Assembly (NCBI RefSeq): GCF_900177535.1
Contig: NZ_FXAJ01000002.1
Coordinates: 1,219,711-1,283,710 of the forward strand
DNA from: Priestia filamentosa
Lineage (GTDB): Bacteria; Bacillota; Bacilli; Bacillales; Bacillaceae_H
Direction: 5' to 3'
Length of the DNA stretch: 64,000 bases
Positions within the stretch are counted from its first letter, which is position 1; every line of letters starts with the position of its first letter. Position numbers and translations under genes: made by a program. The notes below the pieces were generated by a model that did not search any database, was not told the origin of the DNA, and saw only the letters and a program-made list of their open reading frames with translations. Positions 25,650 through 36,394 of the stretch are shown here, piece by piece.

Positions 25650-27836
25650 TTAATTTGTTTTGTGAGCTACTTCCTTCTTTTTTGCTTCTTGACGACGCTT
25701 GTGTAAAATAGGCTCAGTGTAGCCGCTTGGTTGCTCATATCCTTTAAAAATCAAGTCGCGAGCTGCTTGGAAAGCAATAGATCCTTCGAAATCAGCAGAC
25801 ATTGGTTTGTAGTTTTGATCTGTTTTGTTTTGTTCATCTACAACTTTTGCCATCCTTCTTAACGTTTCTTCTACCTTATCCTTTGTACAAACACCATGAT
25901 GAAGCCAATTTGCAACATGCTGGCTCGAAATACGCAATGTTGCTCGATCTTCCATTAATCCAACGTCATTAATATCTGGCACTTTGGAACATCCAATGCC
26001 TTGATCTATCCAACGCACAACATATCCTAAAATTCCTTGAGCATTGTTATCAAGTTCTGCCTGAATCTCCTCATCCGTCCAAGCTTTATTCTTACTTACA
26101 GGAACATGTAAAATATCATCTCGCACATGTTGATTTTGGCGCATTAAAGTATGCTGAATATTTGCTACGTTTATACGGTGATAATGGATAGCATGAAGCG
26201 TTGCGGCCGTTGGCGAAGGAACCCAAGCTGTGCTTGCTCCTGCCTCTAAATGTGCACTCTTTTGCTGGAGCATATCTTTCATTTTATCAGGCATTGCCCA
26301 CATTCCTTTACCAATTTGCGCTTTTCCCTTTAAGCCGGTAGAAAGACCAACACTTACGTTTGACTTTTCATAAGCTCCAAGCCAAAGAGCAGATTTCATA
26401 TCCTGCTTTCGAATCATCGGGCCTGCTTCCATTGAAGTATGGATTTCATCGCCTGTTCGATCTAAAAACCCTGTATTAATAAAAACAATCCGCTCTTTTA
26501 CTTCACGAATGCACGCTTTTAAGTTTAGCGTTGTGCGGCGCTCCTCATCCATTACACCAATCTTCACTGTATTTCGAGCTAAACCAAGTATATCTTCTGT
26601 TCGATTAAAAAGCGTATTAGCGAACGCTACTTCTTCAGGGCCGTGCATTTTAGGTTTTACAATATAAATCGAACCTTTCTTGGAATTGCGAAAAGATTCA
26701 CTTTGCAAAAGATCATGTTTTGCAATTAAGGATGTAATCACTGTATCAACAATTCCTTCAGGTACCTCTTCTCCTTTTTCATTCAAAACAGCACTTGTTG
26801 TCATTAAATGACCAACATTGCGAACAAAAAGAAGAGATCGCCCCCGCAATGTAACGCTTCCTCCGTCTGGAGACGTGTAAGTGCGGTCTTTATTTAATGT
26901 TCTTGTAACCGTTTCATTTCCTTTTTGGAATGTAGCAGATAAAGTGCTATTCATAAGTCCTAACCAGTTGCGATAAACATCAACTTTATCCTCTGCATCA
27001 ACAGCTGCAACAGAGTCCTCGCAGTCCATAATTGTAGTTAATGCTGATTCCATGACAATATCTTTAATTCCTGCTCGGTCACTACTCCCAATTGGGGATG
27101 AACGATCAATTTGGATTTCTAAATGCAGACCATTGTTTTTTAACAGAAGAGATGTGGGGCTTTCGGGGCTGCCTAAATAGCCAGCAAACTGCTTTTCTGT
27201 TTTAAGAGATGTACGGCCTCCTCCTTGAAGCACTGCTGCAAGAATGCCGCGGTCAACCGTATATTTGGTTACTTCCTCATGAGACCCAATTGCGAGAGGG
27301 CAAATATCATCAAGGAACTTTTTAGCATATGAAACAACTTTATCTCCTCTTAACGGATTAAACGTTTTTCCCCGTTCACTTCCACCTTCTGTTGGAATAA
27401 CGTCTGTACCATAAAGCGCATCATATAAACTTCCCCATCGGGCATTTGCTGCATTAAGAGCATAGCGCGCATTGTTGACAGGAACAACAAGCTGCGGACC
27501 TGCCATTGTAGCAATCTCTTCATCAACGTTTTCTGTTGTGACTTTAAAATCGTCCCCTTCGTCTTGTAAATAACCAATACGTTCTAAAAAAGCTTTATAA
27601 TCAGAAATGGATGTTCCTTCTTTATGTTCTTTATGCCATTTATCTATGCTCTTTTGGAGGTCTTCACGCTTCTCTAGCAACGCTTTGTTTTTAGGGGCTA
27701 GTTCTTCGACAATAGATTGAAACCCTTTCCAAAATTCTTCTTTCTCAACACCGCTTCCCTTTAGAGCTTCTTCATTTACAAAGTCATATAAAATAGGGGA
27801 TACACGAAGTTTCCCAACTTTAACGTATGATTCCAT
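25650..27836 (-). CDS. glcB: Malate synthase G
   Basis: About 728 residues, the usual G-isoform size. It condenses glyoxylate with acetyl-CoA to malate. Recognisable segments are [15 protein letters not shown] near 275, [14 protein letters not shown] near 335, [15 protein letters not shown] near 400, MDEERRTT near 435 and a C-terminal [10 protein letters not shown] near 713. ATG at 27836 is used; the adjacent GTG is also spaced for AGGAGG. No isocitrate lyase is nearby, so it may serve glyoxylate assimilation rather than the full shunt. Confidence 0.95.
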   Translation of the reverse strand: MESYVKVGKLRVSPILYDFVNEEALKGSGVEKEEFWKGFQSIVEELAPKNKALLEKREDLQKSIDKWHKEHKEGTSISDYKAFLERIGYLQDEGDDFKVTTENVDEEIATMAGPQLVVPVNNARYALNAANARWGSLYDALYGTDVIPTEGGSERGKTFNPLRGDKVVSYAKKFLDDICPLAIGSHEEVTKYTVDRGILAAVLQGGGRTSLKTEKQFAGYLGSPESPTSLLLKNNGLHLEIQIDRSSPIGSSDRAGIKDIVMESALTTIMDCEDSVAAVDAEDKVDVYRNWLGLMNSTLSATFQKGNETVTRTLNKDRTYTSPDGGSVTLRGRSLLFVRNVGHLMTTSAVLNEKGEEVPEGIVDTVITSLIAKHDLLQSESFRNSKKGSIYIVKPKMHGPEEVAFANTLFNRTEDILGLARNTVKIGVMDEERRTTLNLKACIREVKERIVFINTGFLDRTGDEIHTSMEAGPMIRKQDMKSALWLGAYEKSNVSVGLSTGLKGKAQIGKGMWAMPDKMKDMLQQKSAHLEAGASTAWVPSPTAATLHAIHYHRINVANIQHTLMRQNQHVRDDILHVPVSKNKAWTDEEIQAELDNNAQGILGYVVRWIDQGIGCSKVPDINDVGLMEDRATLRISSQHVANWLHHGVCTKDKVEETLRRMAKVVDEQNKTDQNYKPMSADFEGSIAFQAARDLIFKGYEQPSGYTEPILHKRRQEAKKKEVAHKTN

Positions 27837-28051
27837 CACAAATCTCCTCCTTTAGGTCTTAGGCGAATTTGGGGCAAAGGGCATAAGAAAATAAATAGCA
27901 CAGATTCTCTATTTTATTAAAAATATAGCATGAACGCTTTTTTATTTCAATAATTTTCTAAATATTCAACTTTTAACAGAATTTCTTTTCTTTCCTTTCT
28001 CTTTTCCTTTTATCCTCTTTTTAGGTACAATAGAACATAGGAGGTGACATA

Positions 28052-29194
28052 TTGAGGAAACTATTCTCTTTGATTATTCTCATTGCTGTGCTGTACTTTT
28101 CTTGGCCCACTTTACAAAAGATTGCGGAAGATCCTTCTCCACAGTCTGCCATTGACCATATAACATCTAAAATTCAAACACTTGAAGATAATCCTGATGT
28201 CCAAGATACATTTGCTAAACTTTCCACAGGGCTTACAGAACTTTCAGGTAAAGTTGATGAGGCAATTGCTGCCCTTCCCTTTACTTCGGAAGAACAGAAA
28301 CCAAAAAAAGTGAAGAAGCCTAATCTAGACGTGCCAGAAAATCAAACTTTTTCTGTTTATAATGTTGAGATTGGAGATGATCGAACAAATGTTGAGAAAA
28401 CGCTTGGACAACCACAGCGTTCAACGCTTAATGAATATGGCGTAGAATGGGTGGCTTATCACCAAAACTATGAGCATTTTATGATGGTAGCGTACAATCA
28501 AGAAAATCAAGTTGTTGGACTGTATACAAATCAAGATTTAATTTCTTCTACAAAAGGAATCAAACGTGGTTCAACAAAAGAAACGGTTGAGAACACGCTT
28601 GGTGAGCCCCTTACAGAAATACGCAAAGGGTTTGTGTACTATAAATTAGAAAAAGATCGAGATTATGATATGTACAAACTTGATCATAGTTTCGTTACGA
28701 TCTTCTATGACAAGCATGAAAACAATACAGTTACATCAATCCAGATTATGAATGAAAACCTTGAAGAAAATAAGCAAGACTTTTATACAAAAGGCAGTGA
28801 AGCTCTTCAAAAAGGGTTTGAATATCAACTTTTTGATCTCACAAATGCCGCAAGAGTAAATCATGGCCTTCCTATTTTAACATGGGACGATCAAGTGAAA
28901 GAAACGGCTCTTGCTCACAGTGAAGATATGGCTGAACATAATTATTTTGATCACCAAAATCTCCAAGGTCAATCTCCATTCGATCGTATGAAAGAGGATA
29001 ATATTCGCTTTACGGTAGCAGGAGAGAACCTTGCATACGGGCAATTCAGCAGTATATTTGCCCATGAAGGGCTAATGAACTCGCTCGGTCATCGTAAAAA
29101 CATTTTACAACCTGACTTTAGACGGTTAGGCGTTGGCGTTGCTTTTAATGAGGAAGCACAGCCATATTATACAGAAAACTTTTTCACAAAGTAA
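28052..29194 (+). CDS. CAP-domain protein, YlbC-like
   Basis: 380 residues. An N-terminal hydrophobic segment (LFSLIILIAVLYFSW) serves as anchor or signal. A CAP-associated middle region has two similar halves, each with (R)xNVE-like text and a LGxP motif (about 110-245). A C-terminal SCP/PR1 CAP domain has LTWDDQVKETALAHSEDMAEHNYFDH and GENLAYG and HRKNILQPDFRRLGVG. Surface or secreted; resembles B. subtilis YlbC. TTG start set by AGGAGGTGA. Confidence 0.88.
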   Translation: MRKLFSLIILIAVLYFSWPTLQKIAEDPSPQSAIDHITSKIQTLEDNPDVQDTFAKLSTGLTELSGKVDEAIAALPFTSEEQKPKKVKKPNLDVPENQTFSVYNVEIGDDRTNVEKTLGQPQRSTLNEYGVEWVAYHQNYEHFMMVAYNQENQVVGLYTNQDLISSTKGIKRGSTKETVENTLGEPLTEIRKGFVYYKLEKDRDYDMYKLDHSFVTIFYDKHENNTVTSIQIMNENLEENKQDFYTKGSEALQKGFEYQLFDLTNAARVNHGLPILTWDDQVKETALAHSEDMAEHNYFDHQNLQGQSPFDRMKEDNIRFTVAGENLAYGQFSSIFAHEGLMNSLGHRKNILQPDFRRLGVGVAFNEEAQPYYTENFFTK

Positions 29195-29220
29195 AAAAGC
29201 AGGTAAAAACCTGCTTTTTT
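29193..29220. terminator. Bidirectional terminator
   Basis: AAAAAAGCAGGT/ACCTGCTTTTTT with an AAAA loop. It overlaps the stops of both convergent genes. Confidence 0.85.
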
Positions 29221-29803
29221 ATTTTTCTGTTTGAGCAACAAGGTTAAATAGGAACGTGTAAATAAGCTTATATGCTTCTCCAATACTCATTCCTTCGTGA
29301 AAACCTTGCACACCATCAAGAGCAAAGTTTATATCCCAGAGGCCATCATTACCATTAAAGCTAAGCTCAAACTTTCCTCCATTTATTTGTTCTGAAAGAT
29401 ACGTTTTAATCACATCATGCCATTTCTTCTGTACTTTTAGTCCAAGAAGAACATTATAGTAACGAAAAACATCATCAAGCTCAAGCGTTACCCCTTCTAC
29501 TCCAATCATCTCAAATAGAGGCGATTCAATGTATGCAAACTCCTCCATGTTCTCTTTTAAAAAAGAGAGCGGCTTGTCTAGAAAATTTGAAGGTGTTTCT
29601 TCTGCTATCATTTCCTCTGTTTCTTTATTCACCCGTTCAATATACGCATCAAAAAAACGAGTGTACGAATCTGTTTCTTTCACAGATCCCCCAAAGATAA
29701 GCTCTTTTTCATTTATGTATGCTATTTCGTCTTTGTATAATTCTATTGAATCCTGAGCAGTTTGCTTTTCTTCTAGCATTTTCATTACATTCTCTTTTAA
29801 CAT
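29219..29803 (-). CDS. Hypothetical protein, 194 aa
   Basis: Not recognised. Acidic, cytosolic and helical in its first ~120 residues, with a more beta-like end (GGKFELSFNGNDGLWDINFALDGV). ATG follows AGGAGGAG. Monocistronic between two hairpins. Confidence 0.7.
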   Translation of the reverse strand: MLKENVMKMLEEKQTAQDSIELYKDEIAYINEKELIFGGSVKETDSYTRFFDAYIERVNKETEEMIAEETPSNFLDKPLSFLKENMEEFAYIESPLFEMIGVEGVTLELDDVFRYYNVLLGLKVQKKWHDVIKTYLSEQINGGKFELSFNGNDGLWDINFALDGVQGFHEGMSIGEAYKLIYTFLFNLVAQTEK

Positions 29804-29870
29804 TTATACTCCTCCTAAATCTCTTTCTTCATTATAATAGTGCATTAAGCAGCGCTTTTCAAACTGATAA

Positions 29871-29906
29871 AAAAAGCCCCCTTAGTTTTCACTAAGAGCG
29901 CTTTTT
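29871..29906 (-). terminator. Terminator of the CwlO-like gene
   Basis: 15-bp stem with two mismatches, A- and T-rich flanks, just after the stop. Confidence 0.65.
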
Positions 29907-29915
29907 AAAGACTAG

Positions 29916-31313
29916 TTAGATTCTCACAACGTGACCTGAGAAGTGATTAGCCCAGTATCCACTAGACATATTAGCAATAGCAACGCCTGTTGAGCTTTGT
30001 GCACCGATGAATTGGCCTCCACCAACGTAAATACCAACATGTCCATCTTTTTTATATGTGTCAAAGAAAACAAGATCTCCTGGTTTCATACTGCTTGCTG
30101 ATACTTTTGTCCCTTTATGTTTGAGCGTATCTGTGCTAACAGCCCCCATTGGTCCTAAGTCTACGCCAACTTGAGCATATGCCCATCGAACAAAACTAGA
30201 GCAATCGAAAAGTCCATTATCAATATCTGATTGCGTACGTCCTCCACCAAATACATAAGCAGAGTTCCCGATCCATTTGTTTCCTACCGTTACAACATTT
30301 CCAGATGTTGGCGTTGAGCTGACATTTGAAGATGGTGTAGATGTAGTCTCTGCTTTTACAGAAGAACGTTCTTCTGTTGTATTTTTTGAGTTTGGTGCTG
30401 CTGTAGGAGCATCTTTCGCTTGAGGTGCTTGCGCTACTTCAGCATTGCTACTTTCTGTGTTTTGCTTCGGTTCAGCTGATGCTTTTGCTGCTGCCTCTTC
30501 AGCTGCTTTTTTCGCTGCCTCCTGCGCCTTTATTTCTTCTTGACGCTTTTGTTCAGCTGAGATGCTTTCATCAAGGTTAGACTCTTGATCTTTTAAGCTA
30601 CTTGATTGCTGTTCTAAGGCTGCTTTAATATCTGCGCTGTCCATCTCTTGCGCTTTTAGGTCTTCCATTACTTTATCTTTTTGCGCTGTTTGTGTTTCAA
30701 GCTGTGCTTGCATTTCCTCAAGCTCTGCTTTCATATCTTTTAAGCTAGAAAGTTTATCTTTCACTTCTTTTTGTTTCTTTTCTAAGCTATCTTGCATATC
30801 TTTTGTTTCTTGTAAAAGATCACGATCAGCTTCAGCTACTGTATTTACTGCAAAAGCGCGACCAATAAGGTCACCGATATCCGCAGATCCAAGAATAACA
30901 GAAACATAGTCTACGTTTCCACCACTTTTTTGTAGAGAACGAGCACGCTCTTTAATAACTTCTTCGCGTTGTGCTAACTTTTCTTTTAATTCATCAATCT
31001 CTTTTTCTAGTGATTTCACTTTTTTATTTGTTTCTGTAATTTGCTTTTCTGTTTCTTCTACTTTTTCGTTATTTTTCTCTGTTGCTAGATTTAAACGATT
31101 AAGCTGAGCAATTAATTCTTTTTGTTCGCTCTTCAGACTGCTAAGCTTGTCTTCTGCTTCTTTTAAATTGCTTTGAACATCAGCTTGTTTTTTCTGAACT
31201 TCTTGCTTTTGAGCTTGCATTTCGCTCATTGTTTGGGCATATGTCGGTGTTGAAAGTACAGCACTTAGTCCTAACATTACCGTTGCATTAAATGCGATCA
31301 TTTTCTTTTTCAA
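29916..31313 (-). CDS. CwlO-like NlpC/P60 D,L-endopeptidase
   Basis: 465 residues. Signal peptide to about ...TPTYAQ (26); a long coiled coil with a PcsB-like region (about 27-255); an Ala/Ser/Thr-rich linker (about 260-345); then a C-terminal NlpC/P60 domain with Cys in [12 protein letters not shown] and His in [12 protein letters not shown]. It cleaves D-Glu-DAP bonds in peptidoglycan during elongation; the coiled coil suggests FtsEX control as known for CwlO. TTG start 8 nt after GGAGG; an intervening ATG is out of frame. Confidence 0.9.
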   Translation of the reverse strand: MKKKMIAFNATVMLGLSAVLSTPTYAQTMSEMQAQKQEVQKKQADVQSNLKEAEDKLSSLKSEQKELIAQLNRLNLATEKNNEKVEETEKQITETNKKVKSLEKEIDELKEKLAQREEVIKERARSLQKSGGNVDYVSVILGSADIGDLIGRAFAVNTVAEADRDLLQETKDMQDSLEKKQKEVKDKLSSLKDMKAELEEMQAQLETQTAQKDKVMEDLKAQEMDSADIKAALEQQSSSLKDQESNLDESISAEQKRQEEIKAQEAAKKAAEEAAAKASAEPKQNTESSNAEVAQAPQAKDAPTAAPNSKNTTEERSSVKAETTSTPSSNVSSTPTSGNVVTVGNKWIGNSAYVFGGGRTQSDIDNGLFDCSSFVRWAYAQVGVDLGPMGAVSTDTLKHKGTKVSASSMKPGDLVFFDTYKKDGHVGIYVGGGQFIGAQSSTGVAIANMSSGYWANHFSGHVVRI

Positions 31314-31606
31314 AACATTTTCCTCCGCTTTCTTTCCCGTTCGGTGATTCCATTACCTTCTTTATAGTTCACGTGTCAGTATGTATTGTTAATATGTATT
31401 ATGAAGAAGAGAATCTTAAGGTTATTTATATTATCGATCATTGTTTATTTATAAAAGCCAATACTGGCAAGAAACGACTAAAACCAACATTTTTTTCTTT
31501 TAAAAGTATATCATGAGAAATGATGAAAGGGAGATTAATTATATTACAGTTTTATTTCAAACATGTAATAGTAGTGAAATGGTAATAAGCGAGATAAAAA
31601 CAATAA

Positions 31607-31643
31607 AAAACCAGCACAGAAAAAAACTTCTATGCTGGTTTCC
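31607..31643 (-). terminator. Terminator of the LLM monooxygenase gene
   Basis: AAACCAGCA/TGCTGGTTT stem with an inner AGAA/TTCT pairing, beside the stop. Confidence 0.7.
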
Positions 31644-31644
31644 T

Positions 31645-32655
31645 TCAGCCCATTATTTCAGCGATAATTTCATAAGAACGAAGACGGGCTTTGTGATCAA
31701 AAATTTGTGAGTTAATAATCATTTCGTCTGCATCTGTATCAGCTAGAAATTGCTCTAGTCTTGCTTTCACCGTCTCTTTTGTTCCAACAATTGTAGAGTC
31801 TAATTTTTCTGCAATAATCGACTTTTCATAAGGAGTCCATACTTGTTCCATATCATCAACTGGCGGCTTAAGCTGTGTTGGTGTACCACGAATTAAGCTT
31901 AAAAATTGCTGTTGCTGAGATGTTGCAAGACGCTTTGCTTCCTCTTCTGTATCTGCTGCAACAACGTTTACACCTACCATCACATATGGAGTTTGTAAAT
32001 GTTCTGATGGCGTGAAATGATCCCGATACGTTTTTAAAGCTGGAAGCGTATAATTTGGTGCAAAATGGCTTGCAAAAGCAAATGGAAGACCAAGACGCCC
32101 TGATAGACGCGCACTAAATCCGCTTGACCCAAGAAGCCAAATCGGAATATTTAATCCTTGGCCTGGCACAGCTTTCACAAAACGGCTATTTTCAGAGAAA
32201 TAAGCGCGCAATTCTTCCAGCTGTTGGGGAAATTCATCCCCAGTTGTACCGAGCGTTCTTCTTAATGCTCTTGCTGTATTTTGGTCGCTTCCAGGGGCTC
32301 GCCCAAGACCTAGGTCTATGCGCCCAGGATACATAGACTCCAATGTTCCAAACTGTTCAGCGATAACTAGAGATGCGTGATTCGGTAACATAATTCCCCC
32401 AGAACCAAGACGAATCGTTTTCGTTCCCGCTGCTAAATATCCAATAACAACAGATGTTGCCGAACTTGCTATTCCAGGCATGTTATGATGTTCAGCAACC
32501 CAATACCTGTTGAATCCCCATTTCTCCGCATGTTGTACAAGATCCAAGCTATTACGGAAAGCATCAGCTGGTGTGCTGCCTTCATTCACTGGTGCAAGGT
32601 CAAGCACAGAAAATTTAATATCATGAAGTATTTTTGTTTCAGTTGTTCCTGACAT
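31645..32655 (-). CDS. LLM-class flavin-dependent oxidoreductase
   Basis: 336 residues, bacterial luciferase-like TIM barrel. Family text: [19 protein letters not shown] near 52, [13 protein letters not shown] near 84 and ERYG-like region [13 protein letters not shown] near 112. Resembles Bacillus YceB/YtmO-type proteins that oxidise small organic substrates with FMNH2. Substrate unknown. Confidence 0.9.
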   Translation of the reverse strand: MSGTTETKILHDIKFSVLDLAPVNEGSTPADAFRNSLDLVQHAEKWGFNRYWVAEHHNMPGIASSATSVVIGYLAAGTKTIRLGSGGIMLPNHASLVIAEQFGTLESMYPGRIDLGLGRAPGSDQNTARALRRTLGTTGDEFPQQLEELRAYFSENSRFVKAVPGQGLNIPIWLLGSSGFSARLSGRLGLPFAFASHFAPNYTLPALKTYRDHFTPSEHLQTPYVMVGVNVVAADTEEEAKRLATSQQQQFLSLIRGTPTQLKPPVDDMEQVWTPYEKSIIAEKLDSTIVGTKETVKARLEQFLADTDADEMIINSQIFDHKARLRSYEIIAEIMG

Positions 32656-32862
32656 TCTAATCCTCCTCTTATATAAAAGACTGCAGAAAGAGATTGACTT
32701 CTTTAAAATTTTGAATAAGGCTAAAAACTCTCTTTATGTTAAGGTATTTTCCAGTCGTTTATTCAAAAATAAATATTACGAGAACCGAAAGAAATTGTCT
32801 AATAATCAGCTTGCACAATGTATTATTTAAATAATATTATTATCTTCTTTTACAATTAAAAC

Positions 32863-32899
32863 AAAAAAACCTATCAGTTTTTCACTAATAGGTTTTTTT
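32863..32899 (-). terminator. Terminator of the small TM2-like gene
   Basis: AAAAAACCTAT/ATAGGTTTTTT stem with a 13-nt loop, beyond the stop. Confidence 0.7.
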
Positions 32900-32915
32900 A
32901 ACTATGTATAACGAT

Positions 32916-33158
32916 TTACATACCGGTTGAAATTCTTTTATTGTGACGTTCTGCTACTTTATAAGCGTCGTACATGCCCCATATCCAAAGGATAGGTGTT
33001 GTAATGAAGCCGATAAGAACAAACATTAATAACCAGCTGAAAAAATATACAATAATAAAAATGATGCCTTTTGCAAACTGACCGTTATAAATTTGCCCTA
33101 ATCCAGCAATTAAAAAGCTTAGCACTGCAGCTAATCCAGGATTTTTTGGTTGTTCCAT
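32916..33158 (-). CDS. TM2-like small membrane protein
   Basis: 80 residues with two to three hydrophobic segments and a GLGQIYNGQFAKGIIF motif typical of TM2-type proteins. The start at 33158 follows AAAGGAGGAGGAAGG; the upstream TTG/ATG frame (to 33191) lies before this site. Role unknown. Confidence 0.8.
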   Translation of the reverse strand: MEQPKNPGLAAVLSFLIAGLGQIYNGQFAKGIIFIIVYFFSWLLMFVLIGFITTPILWIWGMYDAYKVAERHNKRISTGM

Positions 33159-33272
33159 CCTTCCTCCTCCTTTCCAAACATTACAGATCATAACATAAAA
33201 AATAATTTTTTCCTACCTTATTCCTAAAATACATAACTTTTATTCATTTAAAGTTATGAGAACTTTCTATAA

Positions 33273-33309
33273 AAAATACGCGTTTCTCTTTAAGAGAAAC
33301 GCGTATTTT
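33273..33309 (-). terminator. Terminator of the depolymerase-like gene
   Basis: Palindromic AAAATACGCGTTTCTC stem, T-rich on the minus strand, touching the stop codon. Confidence 0.85.
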
Positions 33310-34289
33310 CAAGGTAGCCTCTTTTCAAAAAAACTCCACATGATTTCACTTGCATTTGGACCTTCTCCATCTGTGTAGCTTCCTAGCGGGGATCCGCCAG
33401 ACCAAGCATGTCCCATATTGTTTACAATATATTTTTCTAATACTATCTCTCCATTCTCATTTGTATAGCTATATTGTGTATATGCTTTACCTCCTTGCTT
33501 TGTTTTTTCTACTACGCTATCCGCTTGGTCGTCAATCGTTCCATTTAGAACTCCGTCATCAGCCCAGTCGTTTGTTGTCGCCCATTGACTAATAACTTGA
33601 TTTCCATTTTTTAACACAACTGTTCTATCCGCATTTCCATGAAATACAATAACAGGCATAACACGTGCATTCTTCCCCATTTGTTCATATGCATACTTTC
33701 CTTGAAGGTTAGGGTTAGGCCCTCCATTTTGCATCGCATAAAGTGAAGAAAAAGCATTGCTTGATGCCCTGTACTCAAGGCCTGCGCTTACTCCAATACT
33801 TGCAAACTGCTCAGGATATGTGGCGCCTAAAATAACGCTCATTCCCCCACCTGCTGAAAGTCCTGCAACGAAAACGCTTTGATTTTGAATACTATACGTT
33901 CCTTTAACCTTATTAATCATCCCTACAATAGTAGCAGGTTCTCCCCATCCTCTTTGTTGGTTAGAGGCGCTAAACCAGTTCCAGCATTTATTGACGTTTG
34001 CAAATGAAGATTGTTCCGGATATAAGACAAGAAACCCTTCCTCTTCCCCAAGCTCGTTCATTCTTGTTCCTTTTGCAAAATCATCCGCACTTTGACTGCA
34101 TCCGTGTAACATCACAACAAGAGGATAGTCTTTGCTTCCATCATAAGAAGATGGAATGAAAAGCTTATATGTTTTACCTCCGTATGTTCCATTTGTAAAA
34201 GAGGATTGAGCGAAAGCAGGTTCATTAAAAAAAGACAAAGTTCCGAATATAGCTACAAAAAGCACAATAACTCGCCATAACTTTTTCAA
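33309..34289 (-). CDS. Secreted PHA-depolymerase/CE1-type esterase
   Basis: 326 residues. Signal peptide ending near FNEPAFAQ (28). Alpha/beta hydrolase with oxyanion-region VVMLHGCSQSADDFA near 58, nucleophile elbow GLSAGGGM near 143, acid in FHGNADRTV near 220 and His in MGHAWSGG near 293. Matches type-1 short-chain polyhydroxyalkanoate depolymerases and feruloyl/acetyl-xylan esterases (CE1); the polymer cannot be told from sequence, and no substrate-binding domain is present. TTG start after AGGAGGGG. A cre site lies just upstream. Confidence 0.85.
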   Translation of the reverse strand: MKKLWRVIVLFVAIFGTLSFFNEPAFAQSSFTNGTYGGKTYKLFIPSSYDGSKDYPLVVMLHGCSQSADDFAKGTRMNELGEEEGFLVLYPEQSSFANVNKCWNWFSASNQQRGWGEPATIVGMINKVKGTYSIQNQSVFVAGLSAGGGMSVILGATYPEQFASIGVSAGLEYRASSNAFSSLYAMQNGGPNPNLQGKYAYEQMGKNARVMPVIVFHGNADRTVVLKNGNQVISQWATTNDWADDGVLNGTIDDQADSVVEKTKQGGKAYTQYSYTNENGEIVLEKYIVNNMGHAWSGGSPLGSYTDGEGPNASEIMWSFFEKRLP

Positions 34290-34303
34290 ATAACCCCTCC
34301 TAA

Positions 34304-34317
34304 AGAAAGCGTTTTCA
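34304..34317 (-). promoter_or_regulatory. Candidate cre site (CcpA)
   Basis: Read on the minus strand, TGAAAACGCTTTCT matches the cre consensus at 13 of 14 positions. Immediately upstream of the esterase ribosome binding site, so glucose repression is likely. Confidence 0.6.
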
Positions 34318-34383
34318 AATTAAACATCTCTTTTAGATTTCTAAATTACCTCATCCGTTTTTGCTTTTAAAAAGTGATCTAGT

Positions 34384-34442
34384 AACACTTCATTTTTCAT
34401 CCCTGATTTCCTTTAAAAACAGAAGATGAAAAATGAAGTGTT
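34384..34442. terminator. Long inverted repeat, terminator-like
   Basis: Perfect 18-bp arms (AACACTTCATTTTTCATC) around 23 nt, just past the YkuD gene stop. The better T-run is on the plus strand. Confidence 0.55.
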
Positions 34443-34451
34443 TTTTGCTCG

Positions 34452-34949
34452 CTAAAGGGAAATAGAGACGGCCGTGCCATTTGGCACTATCCTAGCAAGT
34501 TCTAACACATCTTTGTTGTGCATGCGAACGCATCCAAGAGAAACCGATTTGCCTATTGAACTTGGATCATTCGTGCCATGAATTCCATAATGAATCTTTG
34601 ATAAACTAAGCCACATAGCTCCAAAGGGGCCACCTGGATTTGGCTCTCTATTTACAATTACAAATTCACCTTGTGGCGTAGCTGTTAACATTTTACCAAC
34701 GGCAATTGGATATACTTTTACAACAGCTTCGTTATTTTTTAGCGTTAAAGTCCGCTTCGTAATAGAAATTTCGATACGATAAGGAATTTCACTTGGGTCT
34801 CTTAAATTAGGAATTGTAATAGGTTGACCAACATAAAGAATATTTGGGTTTACAATAGTTGGGTTTGCTGCAATAAGAGTTGAAAGCGGTAAGCGATAAT
34901 CAAAGGAAAGACTTGTTAGCGTTTCTCTCGGCTTTACGATATGAATCAA
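34452..34949 (-). CDS. ykuD: LysM-YkuD L,D-transpeptidase
   Basis: 165 residues, as B. subtilis YkuD. N-terminal LysM (about 1-50, [17 protein letters not shown]) binds peptidoglycan. The YkuD domain has the HG..(X)SxGCxRM catalytic motif, [23 protein letters not shown], with Cys near 142. Forms 3-3 crosslinks, probably in spore cortex or coat-associated wall. Starts at TTG after AAAGGAAG. Confidence 0.9.
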   Translation of the reverse strand: MIHIVKPRETLTSLSFDYRLPLSTLIAANPTIVNPNILYVGQPITIPNLRDPSEIPYRIEISITKRTLTLKNNEAVVKVYPIAVGKMLTATPQGEFVIVNREPNPGGPFGAMWLSLSKIHYGIHGTNDPSSIGKSVSLGCVRMHNKDVLELARIVPNGTAVSISL

Positions 34950-35038
34950 CGTTCTCTTCCTTTCTATACAAAGAAATTCTCTTTTTTATCATATGTTGGA
35001 AAAACACTTTTAGGTCTACATTTATTACAGATTTTCGA

Positions 35039-35081
35039 AAAAGAGAAAGCCCTCTTCCTTTAGAAGAGGGCTTTCTCTTTT
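35039..35081 (-). terminator. GNAT gene terminator
   Basis: Perfect 18-bp stem (AAAAGAGAAAGCCCTCTT) with a 7-nt loop. Confidence 0.85.
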
Positions 35082-35174
35082 ATATAATCATTCATTATCC
35101 TTCTTTCAATTGCTAACCATTTAGATTACATTGTATCCAAGGAAAACAGCAACATATCTACGTATTTTGAAAGG

Positions 35175-35609
35175 TTAGAAAAGCTTCTTCGTCATTAAAA
35201 CATGGGGAATATCAGCTTCCATAAATACGTCTGATTCCACTTTATATCCAAGCTTTTCATAAAAGCCTTGCGCTCTCGTTTGTGCATGAAGCTTTGTTTT
35301 CTTCAAGCCGTTTTCAGCTGCTATTTCTTCTAGCTTGGCAAGAATAACTTTACCAAGGCCGTATTTTCTGTACTCTTTTAAAATACATATCCGTTCAAGC
35401 TTTCCGCTGTCCTCCACAACTCGCACTCTTCCTGTTCCTACAGGGGTTTTATCGTAATAAACTAAAACATGTGCACATTCGCCATCAAGTGTATCAAACT
35501 CATCAAGCTCTTCTTCCACCGAAACTCCTTGCTCTTCTACAAATACCGCGACTCTTATGGAAAATGCCTGCTTTAATTCATCTTCTGTTGTAATTCTTGC
35601 TGCTTCCAT
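35175..35609 (-). CDS. GNAT acetyltransferase (YjcF/ElaA-like)
   Basis: 144 residues. N-terminal VFVEEQGVSVEEELDEFD and acetyl-CoA loop region ICILKEYRKYGLGKVILAKLEE, then RAQGFYEKLGY. The short YjcF/ElaA subfamily; acceptor unknown. Starts at ATG 35609, since the upstream TTG abuts AAAGGA. Confidence 0.88.
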   Translation of the reverse strand: MEAARITTEDELKQAFSIRVAVFVEEQGVSVEEELDEFDTLDGECAHVLVYYDKTPVGTGRVRVVEDSGKLERICILKEYRKYGLGKVILAKLEEIAAENGLKKTKLHAQTRAQGFYEKLGYKVESDVFMEADIPHVLMTKKLF

Positions 35610-35781
35610 TTCCTTCAATCCTTTCTCATACTTTTATAAAACGAGTATAAGGAAAAACTAGCTTCTTGTAAACGTTATCCTTTAGCAGAAGCTCTAGAGC
35701 TAGCTTTTCTCTTGCTTTCCTTTACTTTTATAACATGTTTTCCACTCGCTTAAATAAACAATGTCTTCTTTATACACTGGT

Positions 35782-36170
35782 TCATCGCTTAAAAATGTTA
35801 AAAAATTCTAAGCTATGTCCATTCGGATCAATAAAATAAATGCTTGCAGATGGCATCCACATATGAACAATTGGCTCTCTAGGTGCTTTGCCAAAGAAAT
35901 CTTTTGGAATTTCAATCTCTTTCTCCTGTAGCCCTTGTAAACTTGCTTCAAGATCTTTCATTTCTACACTAAAAGCAAAATGATCTCTAATCACTTCCTG
36001 ACCTTCTTTAACCTCTTGCAAACCAGGCATTTGTTTCGTTTCTCCAATAGAGAAAAAAGCCCGCCTTCTTTCCTCAATTTGAAAAGCAAGCTGAAGTCCT
36101 AACTTTTATAGAAGCTAATGGATACTTCTAGATTCTTTACTTTTAATTGTGGTTCGTACAGACTCTTAAT
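35782..36170 (-). pseudogene. VOC-family protein, frameshifted
   Basis: C-terminal 82 codons read as a glyoxalase/VOC domain (HFAFSVEMKDLE, IYFIDPNGHSLEFF). Upstream the correct text continues LGLQLAFQIEERRRAFFSIG, but a missing base near 36101-36108 splits it from KSLYEPQLKVKNLEVSISFYK. The apparent first codon at 36170 is ATT, with no ATG, GTG or TTG. So both start and frame are lost. Confidence 0.75.
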
Positions 36171-36341
36171 CCTAAACCACCCTCTTAATTCCTATTATGA
36201 AAAAAAAAGAAATTTCAACAGGAGGAGACAAAGAAAATTTAAAAATAACCAAAGGACCTACTCCTTAATTATGTTAAAATAAGGATATATTCCTATTCTT
36301 GTATAATACAACTAGATAAAGGGATGATGCGACCATTATTT

Positions 36342-36371
36342 TTGACATCACCAACTAAACAAATATATTAT
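36342..36371 (+). promoter_or_regulatory. SigA-type promoter of the POT transporter
   Basis: Perfect TTGACA, 18-bp spacer, TATTAT. The predicted start leaves a very short leader before AAAGGAGG. Confidence 0.6.
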
Positions 36372-36394
36372 AGTAAAGTAACAAAGGAGGTTAC

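Noticed and set aside
31380..31580. WalR boxes upstream of the CwlO-like gene.
   Set aside because: TGTATT and TGTAAT-like pairs occur but with wrong spacing or strand relative to TGTWAH-N5-TGTWAH.
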